A stretch of DNA of 64,000 nucleotides from Bog-532 sp963805255 (lineage in GTDB: Bacteria > Actinomycetota > Actinomycetes > Streptosporangiales > Streptosporangiaceae), in the NCBI GenBank assembly GCA_963805255.1, contig CAWDTK010000007.1, positions 1-64,000 of the forward strand, read 5' to 3'. How positions within the stretch are numbered: the stretch's first letter is position 1; the number at the start of each line of letters is the position of its first letter. Below are positions 52,845 to 62,094 of this stretch, piece after piece. Under the pieces are notes generated by a model, which saw only the letters and a program-made list of their open reading frames with translations, had not been told where the DNA came from and ran no database searches. The position numbers were made by a program, and so were the translations under genes.

Positions 52845-55076
52845 CGTCCGATCGATCAGGTGCACCGGCGCATGGCCGATGCGGGCCGCGGAGGTGCCGA
52901 GTCCGGTAAGCCAGCCGGACAGCGCTGGACGGGCGGGGCGAGCCGGGCGTGTATTGCTGATCAGGTCGGCTTCGGTGTAACGGTGGCAGCCCTCGTGCCA
53001 GTTGAGGATGCCTGACAGCCAGTTCTGCAGCTGCTGAACATGGCTGAAGATGGCTTCGCGGGCCGCGGTGCTGAGGTGCAGGATGTCGAACAGCGCCGTT
53101 AGCTCAGTGGCGACGATGTGCTGGAATTGGCGCATTCGTGCGGTCATCAGCTCGCCCACGATCCGCATGGCTTCTGCCGGGCCGCAGTCGAGGAAGTTCT
53201 GCACCACGAGCACACAGTTATGGATCTCGCCCTCGAACTGGATCTCTTTCTGGTAGGAGAACACGTCGTTGAGCAGGCAGGCGTAGTCCGCGGCAGCGTT
53301 CTCCATCGCCACGACCGGGCGGGAGCGGTAGACCTCGGCCGGCACATTCCCGAGGTGAGCCAGCCGGGACAGGCTCATCGTCAGGTCGGAGCCGAACGTC
53401 TTACGGCGCATCTCGATGTAATCGATGGGGTCCGGGACGTGATTTTGCGCCTGATTATTCAGCTCCCAGATCCAGCTGGCGGTCATATCTGTGACGGCGC
53501 GGCGGAACATACGGCGTTCGCGCATCGCCATTGGGCCGGCCGTACGGGTCCATAGATCGGCGAGGCCGCATTCCAGCGCGGTGACCGGGACGGGCATTTC
53601 AGCAGGGTCGAGAGGCATGAACTGGGCCAGCCGGGCGTCGCAGGCCTTGGCGCCGGCGATGTTAGTGCCGCGCCCGAAGACGATAGGGTAGTAGTCGTCG
53701 CCGTAGGTGCCCCAGGCCAGCCAGCCGGTGGTGATGTCGAGTTGACCGACGGTGGCCTCGGGGTGGATTCCGGCCGCGCACAGCGCCAGATCAAACGCGC
53801 GCAGTTTGGCTTCGTCCCACACGCCCTCGCTGAGTATGCCCACACCAGCGGCCCAGCCGACGACGTGCTCCCGGGAGGCCTCCAGGTGGGGGCTGAGAGT
53901 GAGCGGGAACGGCATGTCCATCGCTGGACGCTCCAGCTGGCCGACTGGCTGGAAGGGGATGTGGGTAAAGCCGCGCAGTCGTTGCGGTGCGGTCCTGGCC
54001 AGCGAAAAAGCAATGCGGGCGGCCTGTGTACCCAGCCCGGTCGGCCCACCAAGGAGCGGCGCCGGCGCGGTGGCAGCGCGGGCGCCGACGTACCGGGAGG
54101 ACTGCATGTGCCATTCGTGGCCACCCGACTGCCAATCCTGCAGTCCTTTCACATACAGCCCCACCCCCATCCGTGACGCCGGATCCAGGCCGTATTCATC
54201 GCACACGGGAGGTAGCTCAGTGACCGCGGTGTGCTCGAATTGCTGTAGCCGCGAGGTGAGCAGGTCGTTCACCCGATCGGCGGCCTCCTGAGTGCTGCAC
54301 CCCAGGAACCGCTCCAGCACCAGCACACCATTGGACAGCTCCCCCTCATCGTGGACCTCACGCTGGTAGGAGAACAGGTCGTTGCGGAGGTGCACGCCAT
54401 CGGCGAACGTGTCGCGCAGTACCTGCATCGGGCGGGACGCTGCGATGACGGCAGGCACTTCGGCGCCGCAGGCGTGTTCGACCAGGTTCGCCGACCAAGG
54501 CGCCCCGCCGACCTTCCGGCGCATCTCGACGTATTCGATAGGATCGGCCACCCGGTCGGCGTTGATATTGGCTAGTTCCCACAGTGATTCGTCGAGCAGA
54601 TTACGGGTGCTCTCGGCAAAGCGAGCCCGCCAGTCGCTCGAGCGGGCCGGTATTGTGCGGGCCCACAAATCGGCCAGCCCGGCCTCCACCGGGTTGGCGG
54701 GGGACCCGGCGATTTCTCCGTTGAGCGGCATGAACGCGGGCAGAGCATTCAGGTAGTCCCGCGCCGCATCCAGGTCACCGCTGCGTTTGAATAGCTCCAG
54801 AAAATGGTCGTCAAAGTAGAACACCCACACGTACCAGTCGGTGATCAGGTTCAGCAGCCCGGCGGTCGTGTCGGGGTGGGTGCAGGCACACAGCAGCGCG
54901 TAGTCGTGGGCGTCAAAGTCCCGTTCGGTCCATATCACCTGGCCGCGCTGGGTCACGTCGATCATGTCCATGGCCCGGGCCCACGACTTGCTGTGTTCCC
55001 GGGCCGATTCCAGGTGCGGGTTACACCGCGCCGGGTAGGCCGTGTAGAACTCGGGTAGCTTGAAGGGCGACGGCAT
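52101..55076 (-). CDS. geoA: Geosmin synthase (bifunctional germacradienol/geosmin synthase)
   Basis: The ATG at 55076 follows AGGAAGGATCA. Two class I terpene cyclase domains are joined. The N-domain has FYFDDHFLELF (about 87) and LRNDLFSYQREVHDEGEL (Mg-binding NSE, about 230) and makes germacradienol from farnesyl diphosphate. The C-domain has TYGDDYYPIVF (about 459) and LLNDVFSYQKEIQFEGEI (about 601) and converts it to geosmin. After each domain comes a TGLGT-AARI motif (about 343 and 726). Similarity ends near 52870; the frame then runs antisense through DUF2254 to 52101, so the true stop may have been lost. It lies 100 bp downstream of an encapsulin gene. Confidence 0.93.
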   Translation of the reverse strand: MPSPFKLPEFYTAYPARCNPHLESAREHSKSWARAMDMIDVTQRGQVIWTERDFDAHDYALLCACTHPDTTAGLLNLITDWYVWVFYFDDHFLELFKRSGDLDAARDYLNALPAFMPLNGEIAGSPANPVEAGLADLWARTIPARSSDWRARFAESTRNLLDESLWELANINADRVADPIEYVEMRRKVGGAPWSANLVEHACGAEVPAVIAASRPMQVLRDTFADGVHLRNDLFSYQREVHDEGELSNGVLVLERFLGCSTQEAADRVNDLLTSRLQQFEHTAVTELPPVCDEYGLDPASRMGVGLYVKGLQDWQSGGHEWHMQSSRYVGARAATAPAPLLGGPTGLGTQAARIAFSLARTAPQRLRGFTHIPFQPVGQLERPAMDMPFPLTLSPHLEASREHVVGWAAGVGILSEGVWDEAKLRAFDLALCAAGIHPEATVGQLDITTGWLAWGTYGDDYYPIVFGRGTNIAGAKACDARLAQFMPLDPAEMPVPVTALECGLADLWTRTAGPMAMRERRMFRRAVTDMTASWIWELNNQAQNHVPDPIDYIEMRRKTFGSDLTMSLSRLAHLGNVPAEVYRSRPVVAMENAAADYACLLNDVFSYQKEIQFEGEIHNCVLVVQNFLDCGPAEAMRIVGELMTARMRQFQHIVATELTALFDILHLSTAAREAIFSHVQQLQNWLSGILNWHEGCHRYTEADLISNTRPARPARPALSGWLTGLGTSAARIGHAPVHLIDRTLCWRGAGGTVAFRGPAGGREHFLVPSPDVVPVRFLRYRALARPQDHGALVQQHLPLPGAGRIGHDLHERVELADHHRGHALAGLADLLEGALDEALVAGLGRDDPDESVAVPVHPGRTPPNSDLTQTFAEPVDAGQRGERIVDGRRQRPDGDLDELVDAEGDVLRERPVRPGDVRAPERVAHPCRRLGRPHPSKRVPLYEEMPGPVVQGDDRVRLGRELNQDPVPDELQVAARGRADHAAAGLHPGD

Positions 55077-55176
55077 CCGGGGTGATCCTTCCTGCGTGCA
55101 TACACAGGAGGGTGCGGCCGGCGGTCGGCGCACACCCCCTCCCGTCGTGTTGTCCTGCCGGTGACGACGCCCTGGA

Positions 55177-56589
55177 TCAGCGGCCGATTTCAGCGTGTTC
55201 GAGCATGCCGATCGCGTCGGGTACCAGGACCGCGGCGGAGAAGTAGGTGGACACGAGGTAAGAGATGACGGCCTTCTCGTCGATGCCCATGAACCTGACA
55301 TTCAGGCCAGGTTCGTGCTCGTCAGGGAGACCGGTCTGGTGCAGTCCGACCACGCCCTGGTTGTGCTCCCCGGTACGCAGCACCAGGATCGATGACGTGT
55401 TGTGCTCGCTGACCGGAATGACCGGGCACGGCAGGATCGGCACGCCGCGCCAGGCGGGCACCATACGCTCGCCCATCGGCACGCTGACCGGGTAGAGCCC
55501 GCGCCGGTTGCACTCCCGGCCGAACGCGGCGATCGCCCGTGGGTGGGCCAGGAAATAACGAGAATCGCGCCGACGGCACAGCAGTTCATCAAGGTCGTCC
55601 GGTGAGGGCGGGCCGTCGGCCGGCTGGATGCGCTGGGCGTAGTCCACGTTGTGCAGCAACCCGAAGTCGGAGTTGTTGATCAGCTCATACTCCTGGCGCT
55701 CCCGCAGTTCCTCGACGGTGAGTTTGAGCTGGTGCTCGATCTGGTTCATCGGCTCGTTGAACAGATCCGCCACCCGCGAATGCACCCGCAGCACCGTCTG
55801 CGCCACCTGCAGCTCGTACTCCCGCGGCAAGGCTTCGTAATCCACGAACGTAGACGGCAGGACCGGCTCGCCGGAATGTCCCGCCGTCAGCGCCAGGGCC
55901 GCCTCCCCGCCGCGGGTGCTGGGCTTGCTCACCGTAGCCGCGAATTCACGCAGATGATCCCGGAGCGATCCGGACCGGTCGGCCAGCGCGGCGAAGTCGG
56001 CTCGCTGGAGCACCAGCACCGTGCAGGCGGTCTCTGTCGTGACCGTCATGTCCCAGACCGCCTGCGGATCGGCCAGAGCCGGCGCGCCGAGGTAGTCACC
56101 GTCGGCGACCACGCCAAGCTGCTTGTGCTCGCCGTACCGGTTTTCCGCCAAGCGGGCCAGTCGGCCGTGGGCGATCACGAACACCTCGTCCATCGCCGTC
56201 CCGGCCTGGGCGATCACGGTATCCGGCTCAATCTCCCGCTGGGTGAACCGCCCCGCCAGCTCGGCCAGCACGTCGGGATCGTCGTAGCCGCGCAGCGCGG
56301 GGAATTCGGCCAGCTCGGCCGGCACGATGCTGACCCGGTCCGCGGTCTGCACCATCTGCACCCGGCCGTCACCGATCGCATACGACACGCGCCGGTTCAC
56401 CCGATACGTACCACCTTTGACATCTACCCACGGCAGAATCCGCTGCACCCACCGATTGGTGATGCCCTGCATCTGCGGTGGTGTCTTGGTCGTCGTGGCC
56501 AGATTCCGCGCCGCTGACGTCCCCAGACTCGACTGCTTTTGACCGTTGACGGCCTGCGGTTCCGCTTGCGCGTCCGTATCCATCGACAT
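55177..56589 (-). CDS. Family 2B encapsulin shell protein with cyclic-nucleotide-binding domain
   Basis: 470 residues from ATG 56589 (GGGAGG upstream). N-terminal HK97-type arm and start of the shell domain (NRWVQRILPWVDVKGGTYRV), an inserted cNMP-binding domain at about 105-225 (LAELAGRFTQREIEPDTVIA, DEVFVIAHGRLARLAEN), then the rest of the HK97 fold (REYELQVAQTVLRVHSRVAD, SRYFLAHPRAIAAFGRE, PVIPVSEHNTSSILVLRTGE, VRFMGIDEKAVISYLVSTYF). This is the EshA-like family 2B organisation. Family 2B shells are known to be linked to terpene cyclases, here the geosmin synthase just downstream on the same strand, probably one operon. Confidence 0.9.
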   Translation of the reverse strand: MSMDTDAQAEPQAVNGQKQSSLGTSAARNLATTTKTPPQMQGITNRWVQRILPWVDVKGGTYRVNRRVSYAIGDGRVQMVQTADRVSIVPAELAEFPALRGYDDPDVLAELAGRFTQREIEPDTVIAQAGTAMDEVFVIAHGRLARLAENRYGEHKQLGVVADGDYLGAPALADPQAVWDMTVTTETACTVLVLQRADFAALADRSGSLRDHLREFAATVSKPSTRGGEAALALTAGHSGEPVLPSTFVDYEALPREYELQVAQTVLRVHSRVADLFNEPMNQIEHQLKLTVEELRERQEYELINNSDFGLLHNVDYAQRIQPADGPPSPDDLDELLCRRRDSRYFLAHPRAIAAFGRECNRRGLYPVSVPMGERMVPAWRGVPILPCPVIPVSEHNTSSILVLRTGEHNQGVVGLHQTGLPDEHEPGLNVRFMGIDEKAVISYLVSTYFSAAVLVPDAIGMLEHAEIGR

Positions 56590-56912
56590 TGAGCAACCTC
56601 CCGAATCCGTGCTTCACCTGCAGGGGCGCTTGTCGCGGCGGCCTGCTACGGCCAACCGGACTGACTGAACTCAGCGACCCAGGGATCGTCTGAACTCAAC
56701 CAGCGATGATCCAAGCACAGAGAGTTACACAGGGTCAAGCAAGTCCGTGGTGTCCGGTACGACGACGGCTCGCTCAGTGCTTCCTTGGTCGTTTCCTTGG
56801 TCGTCAACTCGACCGCACCGCGCTGGCGCGTTCTCTTGTGCTGGCTGGCCGATCCATGATGATGTGCGGTGGCGCATTCTTTCGGCTGAATCTAGGCACA
56901 GTGAGGGGATAA
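56590..56912. other. Divergent promoter region, encapsulin and S53 peptidase
   Basis: 323 bp that should hold both promoters. Direct phrases such as tccttggtcgtttccttggtcgt (about 56782-56804, a repeated 10-mer) might be regulatory. No coding region is supported. Confidence 0.45.
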
Positions 56913-58349
56913 ATGTCTGTTCCAGTGGGCAAAACGGCGCATGATGCCGGCTTCGCCCTCTCGCGCGATGCGTCGCGGGCCCGAATCAATCGCCTCGCAC
57001 GCGTCACGCTGCCGCTCGCCGCCGCGGCGGCCCTGGTAGCCAGCCAGGGCGGTACGCGCACCAGCGCGACCGCCCATCACGCCAGCCTGCACACGGCGAT
57101 TCCCGCGCCGGACGTCAGCGGGCCGATAAACGTCGGTAAGCAGCTGCCAGCCCCGATATCCACGACAGATTGCCTGACCGACTTCGGGATCAGCTGCTAC
57201 ACGCCGCTGCAGTATCACACGGCGTACGACCTTAACCCGCTGTACCGCCAGGGGATCACCGGCGCGGGCCGGACCATCGTGATCGTCGACTCTTTCGGCT
57301 CGCCGACGATCGCCGATGACATCAAGACCTTTGACGCGCAGTTCGGGCTTCCGCCACTCGACCTGACGATCGACCAGTTCGGCACGATCCCGCCGTTCGA
57401 CCCGGCCAACGCCACCATGGCGGGCTGGGCCGAGGAGACATCCCTCGACGTGGAGTACGCGCACGCGATCGCTCCGGGCGCCAGGATCGTGCTGGCCGAG
57501 ACCCCGGTCGCCGAGACCGAGGGAACCGCGGGCTTCCCGGAGATGATGACCGCTGAGCAAACGCTGATCAATCGCGGTGTCGGAGACGTGATCTCGCAGA
57601 GCTTCGGCGCGACGGAGAACACGATCCCCGGCTTCAGCCAGGGCAACTACTCGGGCCTGCTGAGCCTGCGCTACGCGTTCAAGGACGCGCTGGCACACAG
57701 GGTCACGGTCCTCGGCGCCTCGGGTGACACTGGGGTGACCAACTACGAGGCCAACGGAACGACCCTGTATCCGTACCGGGTCAGCTCCTGGCCGTCCTCA
57801 GACCCGCTGGTCACTTCGGTCGGCGGCACCGAGCTGTACCTGGACGACAACGGCCACCGGCTGCACCCCGACTCGGTGTGGAACGACGGCTACGGCGCCG
57901 GCAGCGGCGGTGTGTCCGCCGTCTTCAGCCGTCCCCTGTTCCAGGTCGGCGTGGCCAACGTGGTCGGCAGCCACCGCGGCACGCCGGATATCTCGATGAC
58001 CTCCGCGGTGAACGGGGCCGCCTGGGTTTACTGGTCCTTTGACGGCGCGGGCGGGGCCGGCTGGGAACTCATCGGCGGCACGTCCGAGGCGACGCCGGTC
58101 TTCTCCGGAGTGGTCGCGCTTGCGGACCAGTTGGCCGGCCATCGGCTGGGCTGGATCAACCCGGATCTTTACACCCTCGGCGCGCTGAGCCAGTACACCA
58201 GCCTTTCCACTGGCATCGTTGATGTCGCCACCGGTAACAACTCCTTCGGCGGCGTTGCCGGCTACCCTGCGGTAACTGGCTACGATCTCGCCAGCGGCTG
58301 GGGCACGATCGACGCCGATGAGTTCGTGCGCGCGCTCGCCCACTTCTGA
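56913..58349 (+). CDS. Secreted S53 (sedolisin/kumamolisin-type) peptidase
   Basis: 478 residues, ATG at 56913. N-terminal basic region plus a hydrophobic segment (VTLPLAAAAALVAS) forms a signal peptide. The long propeptide of typical sedolisins is not evident. Catalytic elements: WAEETSLDVEYAHAIAPGAR (Glu about 174 and Asp about 178), VTVLGASGDTGVTNY (oxyanion Asp about 271), and IGGTSEATPVFSGVVAL (Ser about 390). The Ca-binding end is VTGYDLASGWGTID. An acid-active serine peptidase exported to the environment. Divergent from the encapsulin gene. Confidence 0.9.
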   Translation: MSVPVGKTAHDAGFALSRDASRARINRLARVTLPLAAAAALVASQGGTRTSATAHHASLHTAIPAPDVSGPINVGKQLPAPISTTDCLTDFGISCYTPLQYHTAYDLNPLYRQGITGAGRTIVIVDSFGSPTIADDIKTFDAQFGLPPLDLTIDQFGTIPPFDPANATMAGWAEETSLDVEYAHAIAPGARIVLAETPVAETEGTAGFPEMMTAEQTLINRGVGDVISQSFGATENTIPGFSQGNYSGLLSLRYAFKDALAHRVTVLGASGDTGVTNYEANGTTLYPYRVSSWPSSDPLVTSVGGTELYLDDNGHRLHPDSVWNDGYGAGSGGVSAVFSRPLFQVGVANVVGSHRGTPDISMTSAVNGAAWVYWSFDGAGGAGWELIGGTSEATPVFSGVVALADQLAGHRLGWINPDLYTLGALSQYTSLSTGIVDVATGNNSFGGVAGYPAVTGYDLASGWGTIDADEFVRALAHF

Positions 58350-58675
58350 TTCAGCGGCGTTCACGCTGTGGCGCCCGGCCGTCCTGCCCATGCGGGCGGG
58401 CGGCCAGCGCTTTTTCGCGCCGGTAAGAAAGACGGAGCCGGGCCGGGAACCAGCCGCGCAACCGGCCGGGCGTTCCATGTACGAGGCAAAGCGAGCCGGG
58501 GGAGGCTGCTTTCGCGTCTTCGAAGGCACCGGACTCGGCCCGGCTCCAGCCCTCCCGGACGCTTGACCGCGGCCTGCAGCCCTCATGCTGGGCGCTGCGC
58601 GCCGTAACGGACCGCAGCATGGTCCGCGAGCGTGTTGCCGTCCCAGACGGCCGGAGGAGATCATGCTCGTCGCTC
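58350..58675. other. Intergenic, no supported gene
   Basis: About 325 bp after the peptidase gene. The frames present lack motifs and initiation sites. It ends at the left repeat of the IS982 element. Confidence 0.45.
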
Positions 58676-58701
58676 CCCTTAGGCGCGTTATGTGGGTTGG
58701 C

Positions 58702-59571
58702 TTACGCCTCGGTGAGGCAGGTGAGCAGCAGGGTATGTGCGGCGATGGTCGCCGCGGTGCGGGTGATGAGGCCCCAGAAGCTGTGGGCGCCGTGGCGGGC
58801 GAGTTCCATCCGGTCGGTGATCTCGCTGAAGGTCGTCTCGATCCGGTTGCGCCATTCGGCGATGACTTTCTGCAGCACTGGCGGCATGCTGGCGCGCTGC
58901 TTCTTATCTGGCGGGACGAGCACGGCGGTGCCGCAGGCAGCCTGGGCGGCGGCGAAGGCCCGGCCGCTGAAGCCCTTGTCCGCGAGCAGGTCACGCGGGG
59001 CCGGGCCGGCTTCCAGGAGGTCTTCGGCGACCTCGCGCTCGTTCACGGCGGCAGGCACGATGGCCCAGGCGCGCACGATCCGGCTGCCCAGGTCCGTTTT
59101 CACGGCGAGCCGGAAGCCGTAGAACCACTCCGCGTGGGCGGCGTCGCGGCCGAACCGGGCGGCCAGGTCGTTGCCGGGCCCGGTCCACTGGTCCGGGCCG
59201 CGGACCCGGGATGCGTGCTTCACCGGCAGCGCGGACGTATCGACCTGCTGGCAGTCGTCTTCGGGCAGGCGGGCCGCGAGCGTGGCCCGGAGCTGCTCGA
59301 ATGCGCCCCATAGCCAGCGGGTCCTGCGGTTGGCCTCGCTCTGGTGCGGCAGCGCCGGGAACAGGTGGCCCCAGTCCCGGGCCACCTCGGCCAGGAAGCC
59401 GGACTCGCTTCGCCGGCCCAGCAGGTGCCGGACCACGGCGATGGCCAGCAGCTCTGCGTCACTGCAGGCGGGAGCAGGTCCCGGCCGCGCCGGGACCGCG
59501 ATCTTCCTGGCAATGACCAGGTCGTGGATCAGTACGTACACGTAGACGAACAGGTCTTCAGTTGGCAACAT
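58702..59571 (-). CDS. IS982-family transposase
   Basis: 289 residues, ATG 59571. The pattern is TEDLFVYVYVLIHDLVI at the N-terminus, CQQVDTSALPVKHASR (Asp), AAHAEWFYGFRLAVKTDLGS, RDLLADKGFSGRAFA (Asp) and WRNRIETTFSEITDRMELAR (Glu). Full length and intact. A hairpin (ggcctctgcgga ... tccgcagaggcc, 59578-59628) lies just before the start and may control read-through transcription. Confidence 0.9.
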   Translation of the reverse strand: MLPTEDLFVYVYVLIHDLVIARKIAVPARPGPAPACSDAELLAIAVVRHLLGRRSESGFLAEVARDWGHLFPALPHQSEANRRTRWLWGAFEQLRATLAARLPEDDCQQVDTSALPVKHASRVRGPDQWTGPGNDLAARFGRDAAHAEWFYGFRLAVKTDLGSRIVRAWAIVPAAVNEREVAEDLLEAGPAPRDLLADKGFSGRAFAAAQAACGTAVLVPPDKKQRASMPPVLQKVIAEWRNRIETTFSEITDRMELARHGAHSFWGLITRTAATIAAHTLLLTCLTEA

Positions 59572-59639
59572 GAGGGACGGCCTCTGCGGACAAGGGACTT
59601 CGACAATCGCTTGTCTTCCGCAGAGGCCGCCTCATGATC

Positions 59640-60076
59640 AAGCCGACACCAGCGTAAGAAGAAGTTGTCAAGCGGTACGGGGCGAGTCTTGCGTTGATGG
59701 TGGTGACGGTTCGCGGCCTTGGGGTTCTTACTACGGGTGACGCCGGCGTCGCGTACGCGTGGTACGGGAGCGCGAGTGAGCGCATGATGAAGTCCAGCAG
59801 CGGCGTGATGATCGCCGTGCCGCGGTTGCGGGGCCGCCCGTCACCTGGGTCTTCTCGCTCTACGTAGTGCAAGCGGGCTCGGCCTGCCCGCGGCGTGGCG
59901 GGCAGGCCTGCTCCTACAGCGTTCAACCGGGCTGGTGAGAAGCTCCAGGCGACCGGGGGAGAGCTGCCCAGGGTGTCGTACGGGGTGGTCCCCGACGCCG
60001 GGACGGGCTCGCTCTCCCCCTCGTCAGGGAGGAAGGTCTTCGGGGCGCCGATGCTGGATCGAGGCGGTATCGCTGG
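59640..60076 (-). other. Non-coding 3' side of the second IS110 element
   Basis: About 440 bp with no gene. It holds the TTGACAACTT run (complement near 59660-59669) also seen at the end of the first IS110. The remainder, including a GC-rich hairpin region near 59980-60060, might contain the RNA part of the element. Confidence 0.4.
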
Positions 60077-61498
60077 TCAGGCAGCCTCCGCCGGGCGGGG
60101 GGCGTGCTGGCGGGCGGTCTCGCCGGCGGCGACGGCAGCATCCCAGCTGGTGCCGTGGACGATCATGGAGTAGATCCAGCGCAGCAGCGAGGCGGCGCAG
60201 GCGACACGGGCCTTGGCGCGCCGCGCCCGTGCTGCGGCGGCCGCCGCGCTGGCCTGCCGGGTGCCGGCGGCGGCGTGCTCTGCGGGGTCGCCGGCGGCCT
60301 GGGTCATCGCCTGGTACTTGGCGGCCATCACGGGGTTGAACTGGAGCATCGGCCATACCATGCGCCAGACGGCCAGCCGCAGGCCCGGCCGTCCCCGGCG
60401 GGAGATGTGCGCCTCGCCCAGGAAGGTGCCGGACGCGTTGTCAGAGGGGGACAGCCCGGCGTGCTTGACCAGCGAGGATGAGCTGTCATACCGGTGCGGG
60501 TCACCGGTCTCGGCCAGGATCGCCGCCGCGCCGACCGCAGTCAAGGCGGGAATGCCCGCCAGCCGGGACAGGCCGAGCTCGTCGAGCACGGCCGCCATGT
60601 CAGCCTCCACGGCGCGCAGCTGGGCGCGGGTGCGCTGCAGGTCGCCCAGCTCGTCAGCGACCCGGCGCAGTAGCCCGCGCCGGGACCAGGCGACTACTCC
60701 CTCGGTGTCGGTCAGCGCGGCGAAGATCCGGCGGCAGATCGGGCCCCAGGCCTTGCAGGCGCCCCAGTCACCGGCCGCGCCGCGGACCAGGGCGGTGAAC
60801 GCCTCCTCGCCCATCTCGGCCAGCCTGCCCGGCTGCCCGCCGCACCGGCTGGTGACCACCTGCAGGGCCGCCAGCCAGGTCCTGGACAGCAGCGGCTGGG
60901 CGCACGTCTCCATCACGGCAGGCCACGCGACGGACAAGAAGTCCTGGATCCGGTGCGCCGACGCGGTCGCTGCGGTGACCAGCTGCGCCCGGCGCCGGCC
61001 CAGCTGCCGCAGGTGCGCCCACGTCTCATCGAGCTCCTCCGGGATATAACAGTGCAGCTCGACCGCCAGCCGGGCGATCATCACGCAATCGGACTCATCA
61101 GTCTTGTGTGTCGTATAGTCCTGCTGCTCACGGGCAATATGGGACATCAGCGGCTGGATGCACACCAGCGGCAGGCCCCGCTCCGCGCACAGCCGCTGCA
61201 CCTGCATCCAGCGCGGCCCGGTCGGCTCGCACGCCACCGTCACGTGCACGAACCCCTTCGCCCGCGCCTGCCCAGCTGCCCAGTCCAGTGCCTCACCCAG
61301 CCGGAACGCCTTCACCCGTACCGTCTTCCGCGCGATCACCCGGACATCATGATCGATCACCGCGATCGCCTGCTTATCCTCGGCCAGATCGATCCCGATC
61401 ACCGCGCCGTCACGCGGCAGCAGCCCACGCAGCCGCTCCCGCCGGGCGTTCCGCCTCCGGTCACCCCGCGTCATGCCGCTGCCGCTACCCTTACCCAC
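60077..61498 (-). CDS. IS110-family transposase, intact
   Basis: 473 residues from GTG 61498, chosen because GAGGAGG lies 7 bases before it. The RuvC-like DEDD site: VIGIDLAEDKQAIAVI (Asp), VACEPTGPRWMQVQ (Glu), THKTDESDCVMIARLA (two Asp). The C-terminal domain has LAGIPALTAVGAAAILAETG and LVKHAGLSPSDNASGTFLGE with the Ser, then SRRGRPGLRLAVWRMV. IS110 proteins are guided by an RNA from the element end. Non-coding DNA is available downstream (59640-60076) and upstream (61499-61620). Confidence 0.9.
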   Translation of the reverse strand: MGKGSGSGMTRGDRRRNARRERLRGLLPRDGAVIGIDLAEDKQAIAVIDHDVRVIARKTVRVKAFRLGEALDWAAGQARAKGFVHVTVACEPTGPRWMQVQRLCAERGLPLVCIQPLMSHIAREQQDYTTHKTDESDCVMIARLAVELHCYIPEELDETWAHLRQLGRRRAQLVTAATASAHRIQDFLSVAWPAVMETCAQPLLSRTWLAALQVVTSRCGGQPGRLAEMGEEAFTALVRGAAGDWGACKAWGPICRRIFAALTDTEGVVAWSRRGLLRRVADELGDLQRTRAQLRAVEADMAAVLDELGLSRLAGIPALTAVGAAAILAETGDPHRYDSSSSLVKHAGLSPSDNASGTFLGEAHISRRGRPGLRLAVWRMVWPMLQFNPVMAAKYQAMTQAAGDPAEHAAAGTRQASAAAAAARARRAKARVACAASLLRWIYSMIVHGTSWDAAVAAGETARQHAPRPAEAA

Positions 61499-61677
61499 AG
61501 AACGTCCTCCTCGCTGCGTTTGGGACACCAAGCCCGTACTACCGCACCAGGAGGACGTTCCTGCATCAGCCACATCCCCGCTCCACAACGGCCTCTAGCG
61601 CGTTGTCCTATTACTACGCCGGGATCAACCCACATAACCCGCCTTAGGGGAGGGGCAAGCGGCCAGGTACGCACCGA

Positions 61678-62094
61678 TTAGTGCGCGGTGACTCGGGAGC
61701 GGTCCGCCCGCGCGCCCAGCCCGGCTCGCACACCCAGGTACGTCACGACCACGATCACCAGGTTGCCGACGTAGATCGGGAGCTGCAGCGGCGTGGGGGC
61801 GTCGCTGCAGCCGAAGAAGCTGTGCAGCACATCCCCGAAGGAGCTGTTTTCCGGCAGCACGCGCGCGGAGTGCCACATCGGTGCGTTGAGCATCGGCAGC
61901 CAGCCGAGCTGCTGAAGGTTTCCGACGGCGTCAGCCAGCAGCCCCGCGGCGAAAATCATCAGCAGCAGGCCGATGACGGTGAAGAACCTGGACAGGTTCA
62001 GCCTGAGGCCCAGCCGGTAGGTCACGAACGCGATGACCAGCGAGCCGGCCAGTCCGACGGCCGCTCCGCTCAGCGCGCTAGGCAAGGTTAGCCT
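61678..62094 (-). pseudogene. FTR1/EfeU-type iron permease, C-terminal part
   Basis: Two to three membrane segments of an FTR1-family iron transporter: LSGAAVGLAGSLVIAFVTYR, NLSRFFTVIGLLLMIFAAGL, LADAVGNLQQLGWLP, SSFGDVLHSFFG, LPIYVGNLVIVVVTYLGVRA. The N-terminal half with the iron-binding REGLE motif is absent. An IS4 element (62095-63675) sits at its upstream edge. Codons continue across the 10-bp duplication for only a few residues beyond it (T-M-G-Q-V), so the gene was already truncated, or its start lies just there. Confidence 0.75.

Larger units (their letters stand above)
58676..61650. mobile_element. IS982-type element apparently containing an IS110 element
   Basis: ccccttaggcgcgttatg (58676 onward) and, complemented, cccctaaggcgggttatg (61650 backward) continue as tgggttg on both sides: about 25 bp with three mismatches. 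The IS982 transposase sits at the left (58702-59571), but the matching right repeat is 2 kb further on, past an intact IS110 gene. This implies IS110 landed in the IS982 leader. No target duplication was assigned. Confidence 0.75.
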
